This document shows positions 62,901-64,000 of a DNA stretch of 64,000 nt, in pieces. Source of the stretch: Malurus cyaneus samueli (Eukaryota; Chordata; Aves; Passeriformes; Maluridae); NCBI GenBank assembly GCA_009741485.1, contig CM019238.1, positions 15,713,947 to 15,777,946 of the forward strand. Reading direction: 5' to 3'. Position numbers and translations under genes: made by a program. A model generated the notes under the pieces. The model saw only the letters and a program-made list of their open reading frames with translations, did not search any database and was not told the origin of the DNA. Position 1 is the stretch's first letter. Every line of letters begins with the position of its first letter.

Positions 62901-64000
62901 GTCGGGCTGTGCTCTGCTGGGCCCAGCATTGTTTCAGGCACAGAAAATGTTTTTTTTTCTTGTCTTGTCAATGGTTCCATGGGCAGGCTGTTGGGAAAAC
63001 TGAGGTTTTGAGAGCCTGCTTTCCAGGTAATTAAAAGGAAAGATTTTTCCTCTTGTCTTTTTTGCTGCCCCAGGATTTTTGCTGTTGGGGCAAGCAGAGA
63101 TTTCCAGAGCGGCACCTCTGGTCAGAGCAGTATCAAAACCAAAAATGTTAATAAAGGGTAAAACAGAAGCTCTTTTCAGGTTTTCCTTGCATCTTTACTC
63201 TTCTTTTTTTCCCCCTATCCCATCTTTTCTACTTTAAATTAATCAGTGGAAAAAGGAAAAGAAAAACTAGTTACAAAAATACGGCTGCAAACCTTGCCAT
63301 GACCTGGCCTCCCTCCCTCCCCCAGAGCAGGGTGATGATCCAGGGGCTGAGGCACTCAATAGTCACCTCCAGAATGTCTTCATTTGTAACTTTACGAAAT
63401 GGGGTCAAGAACAAGTTTTTCAGATTCAGAAATAATTTTTCAAATGATTGCAGTGAGGTTCAAGTGTGACACTTGGAGGTCAGTCAACAGCCTTAATAAG
63501 CACTGATCAGACACCGGCATGCCAGACTGAAACCCCTCTCTGGCTCCATGGAATCAAGACTTTAAGGATTTTTGGGGGAAACATTACAAAATTATAATTT
63601 CTTTGAAAATGATTAAAAGCATATTTATCATTTTCAGCTATACTTCTGTCATAAAACAGCTGCATAAAAGTTTTATTTTAAAATTGTATGCCTTAATTTC
63701 AACAGGTTTGGGCAGGTTTGGGTTTTTTTTTCTTGTAAGTATCAAGTAATTTCATACCAACACAGGTAGGAACACTCTGAATTAAAGGTCAAGGTATTTC
63801 ATTACAGCCACCTCTTCAGAGCAGCAAGAAGGGAATATCTTTCCAACATCTTTCAAACTGTCTTTCAAGTGCTCTGTATTGCAAATGCCCTTTGTTGAAC
63901 TTGTTTGGGTTTTGCTGGGCTTAGAGAAGCAGCAGGAACTTTTTGGAGTTGGTCTGACATGAATGTTTGCTATTGGCATGTAGATCTTCAGCAAACCTGG
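62901..64000. other. Noncoding DNA, no gene seen
   Basis: No supported gene up to the end of the window. T-rich runs lie at 62951-62959, 63204-63211 and 63723-63731. Nothing else stands out. Confidence 0.6.

Overview
This is vertebrate nuclear DNA, most likely from a bird and plausibly a songbird. The best evidence is two 5'-truncated CR1 retroposon copies, at about 22.4-22.85 kb and 53.83-54.14 kb, both on the minus strand. The one at 22.4 kb closely resembles the CR1 3' ends common in passerines. The rest is AT-rich, CpG-poor sequence with microsatellites and homopolymer tracts, as in a bird gene desert or a very large intron. I found no open reading frame that I recognise or that looks coding. 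The longest ORF is 187 codons and lies in a GC-rich patch, where long ORFs arise by chance. I saw no rRNA, tRNA, CRISPR array, operon or prokaryotic feature, so I annotate no CDS.

Layout: 0-19.2 kb is unremarkable noncoding DNA with a CpG-retaining patch at 6.64-7.09 kb that may be a conserved element. From 19.2 to 22.0 kb there is a pair of 209-bp direct repeats differing at three bases. The first CR1 copy follows at 22.4 kb. Two tandem copies of a 122-bp unit lie at 25.5 kb, a borderline CpG island at 28.2-28.75 kb, and three copies of a roughly 125-bp unit at 35.2 kb.

The most structured part is 39.9-50.7 kb. A segment of about 3.36 kb (39906-43267) recurs in inverted orientation at 46952-50201. 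The inverted copy is flanked by direct repeats of about 500 bp (46450-46954 and 50206-50701). The spacer holds a 150-bp tandem duplication with CR1-like sequence and a run of exactly 25 Ns at 46124-46148. The sequence on both sides of the Ns is the same ~260-bp block. Many differences between copies are small insertions or deletions. I think much of this is an assembly or gap-filling artefact, though a real recent inverted duplication is possible.

After that come the second CR1 copy, an interrupted 'CACATCTG' minisatellite at 56.1-56.55 kb, a 48-base poly-T tract at 58.97 kb, a diverged local duplication at 60.6/61.4 kb, and a second CpG-retaining patch at 62.4-62.9 kb. I found no new biological system. 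The most useful result is the evidence that 43-51 kb needs reassembly or read-level checking before anyone interprets it.
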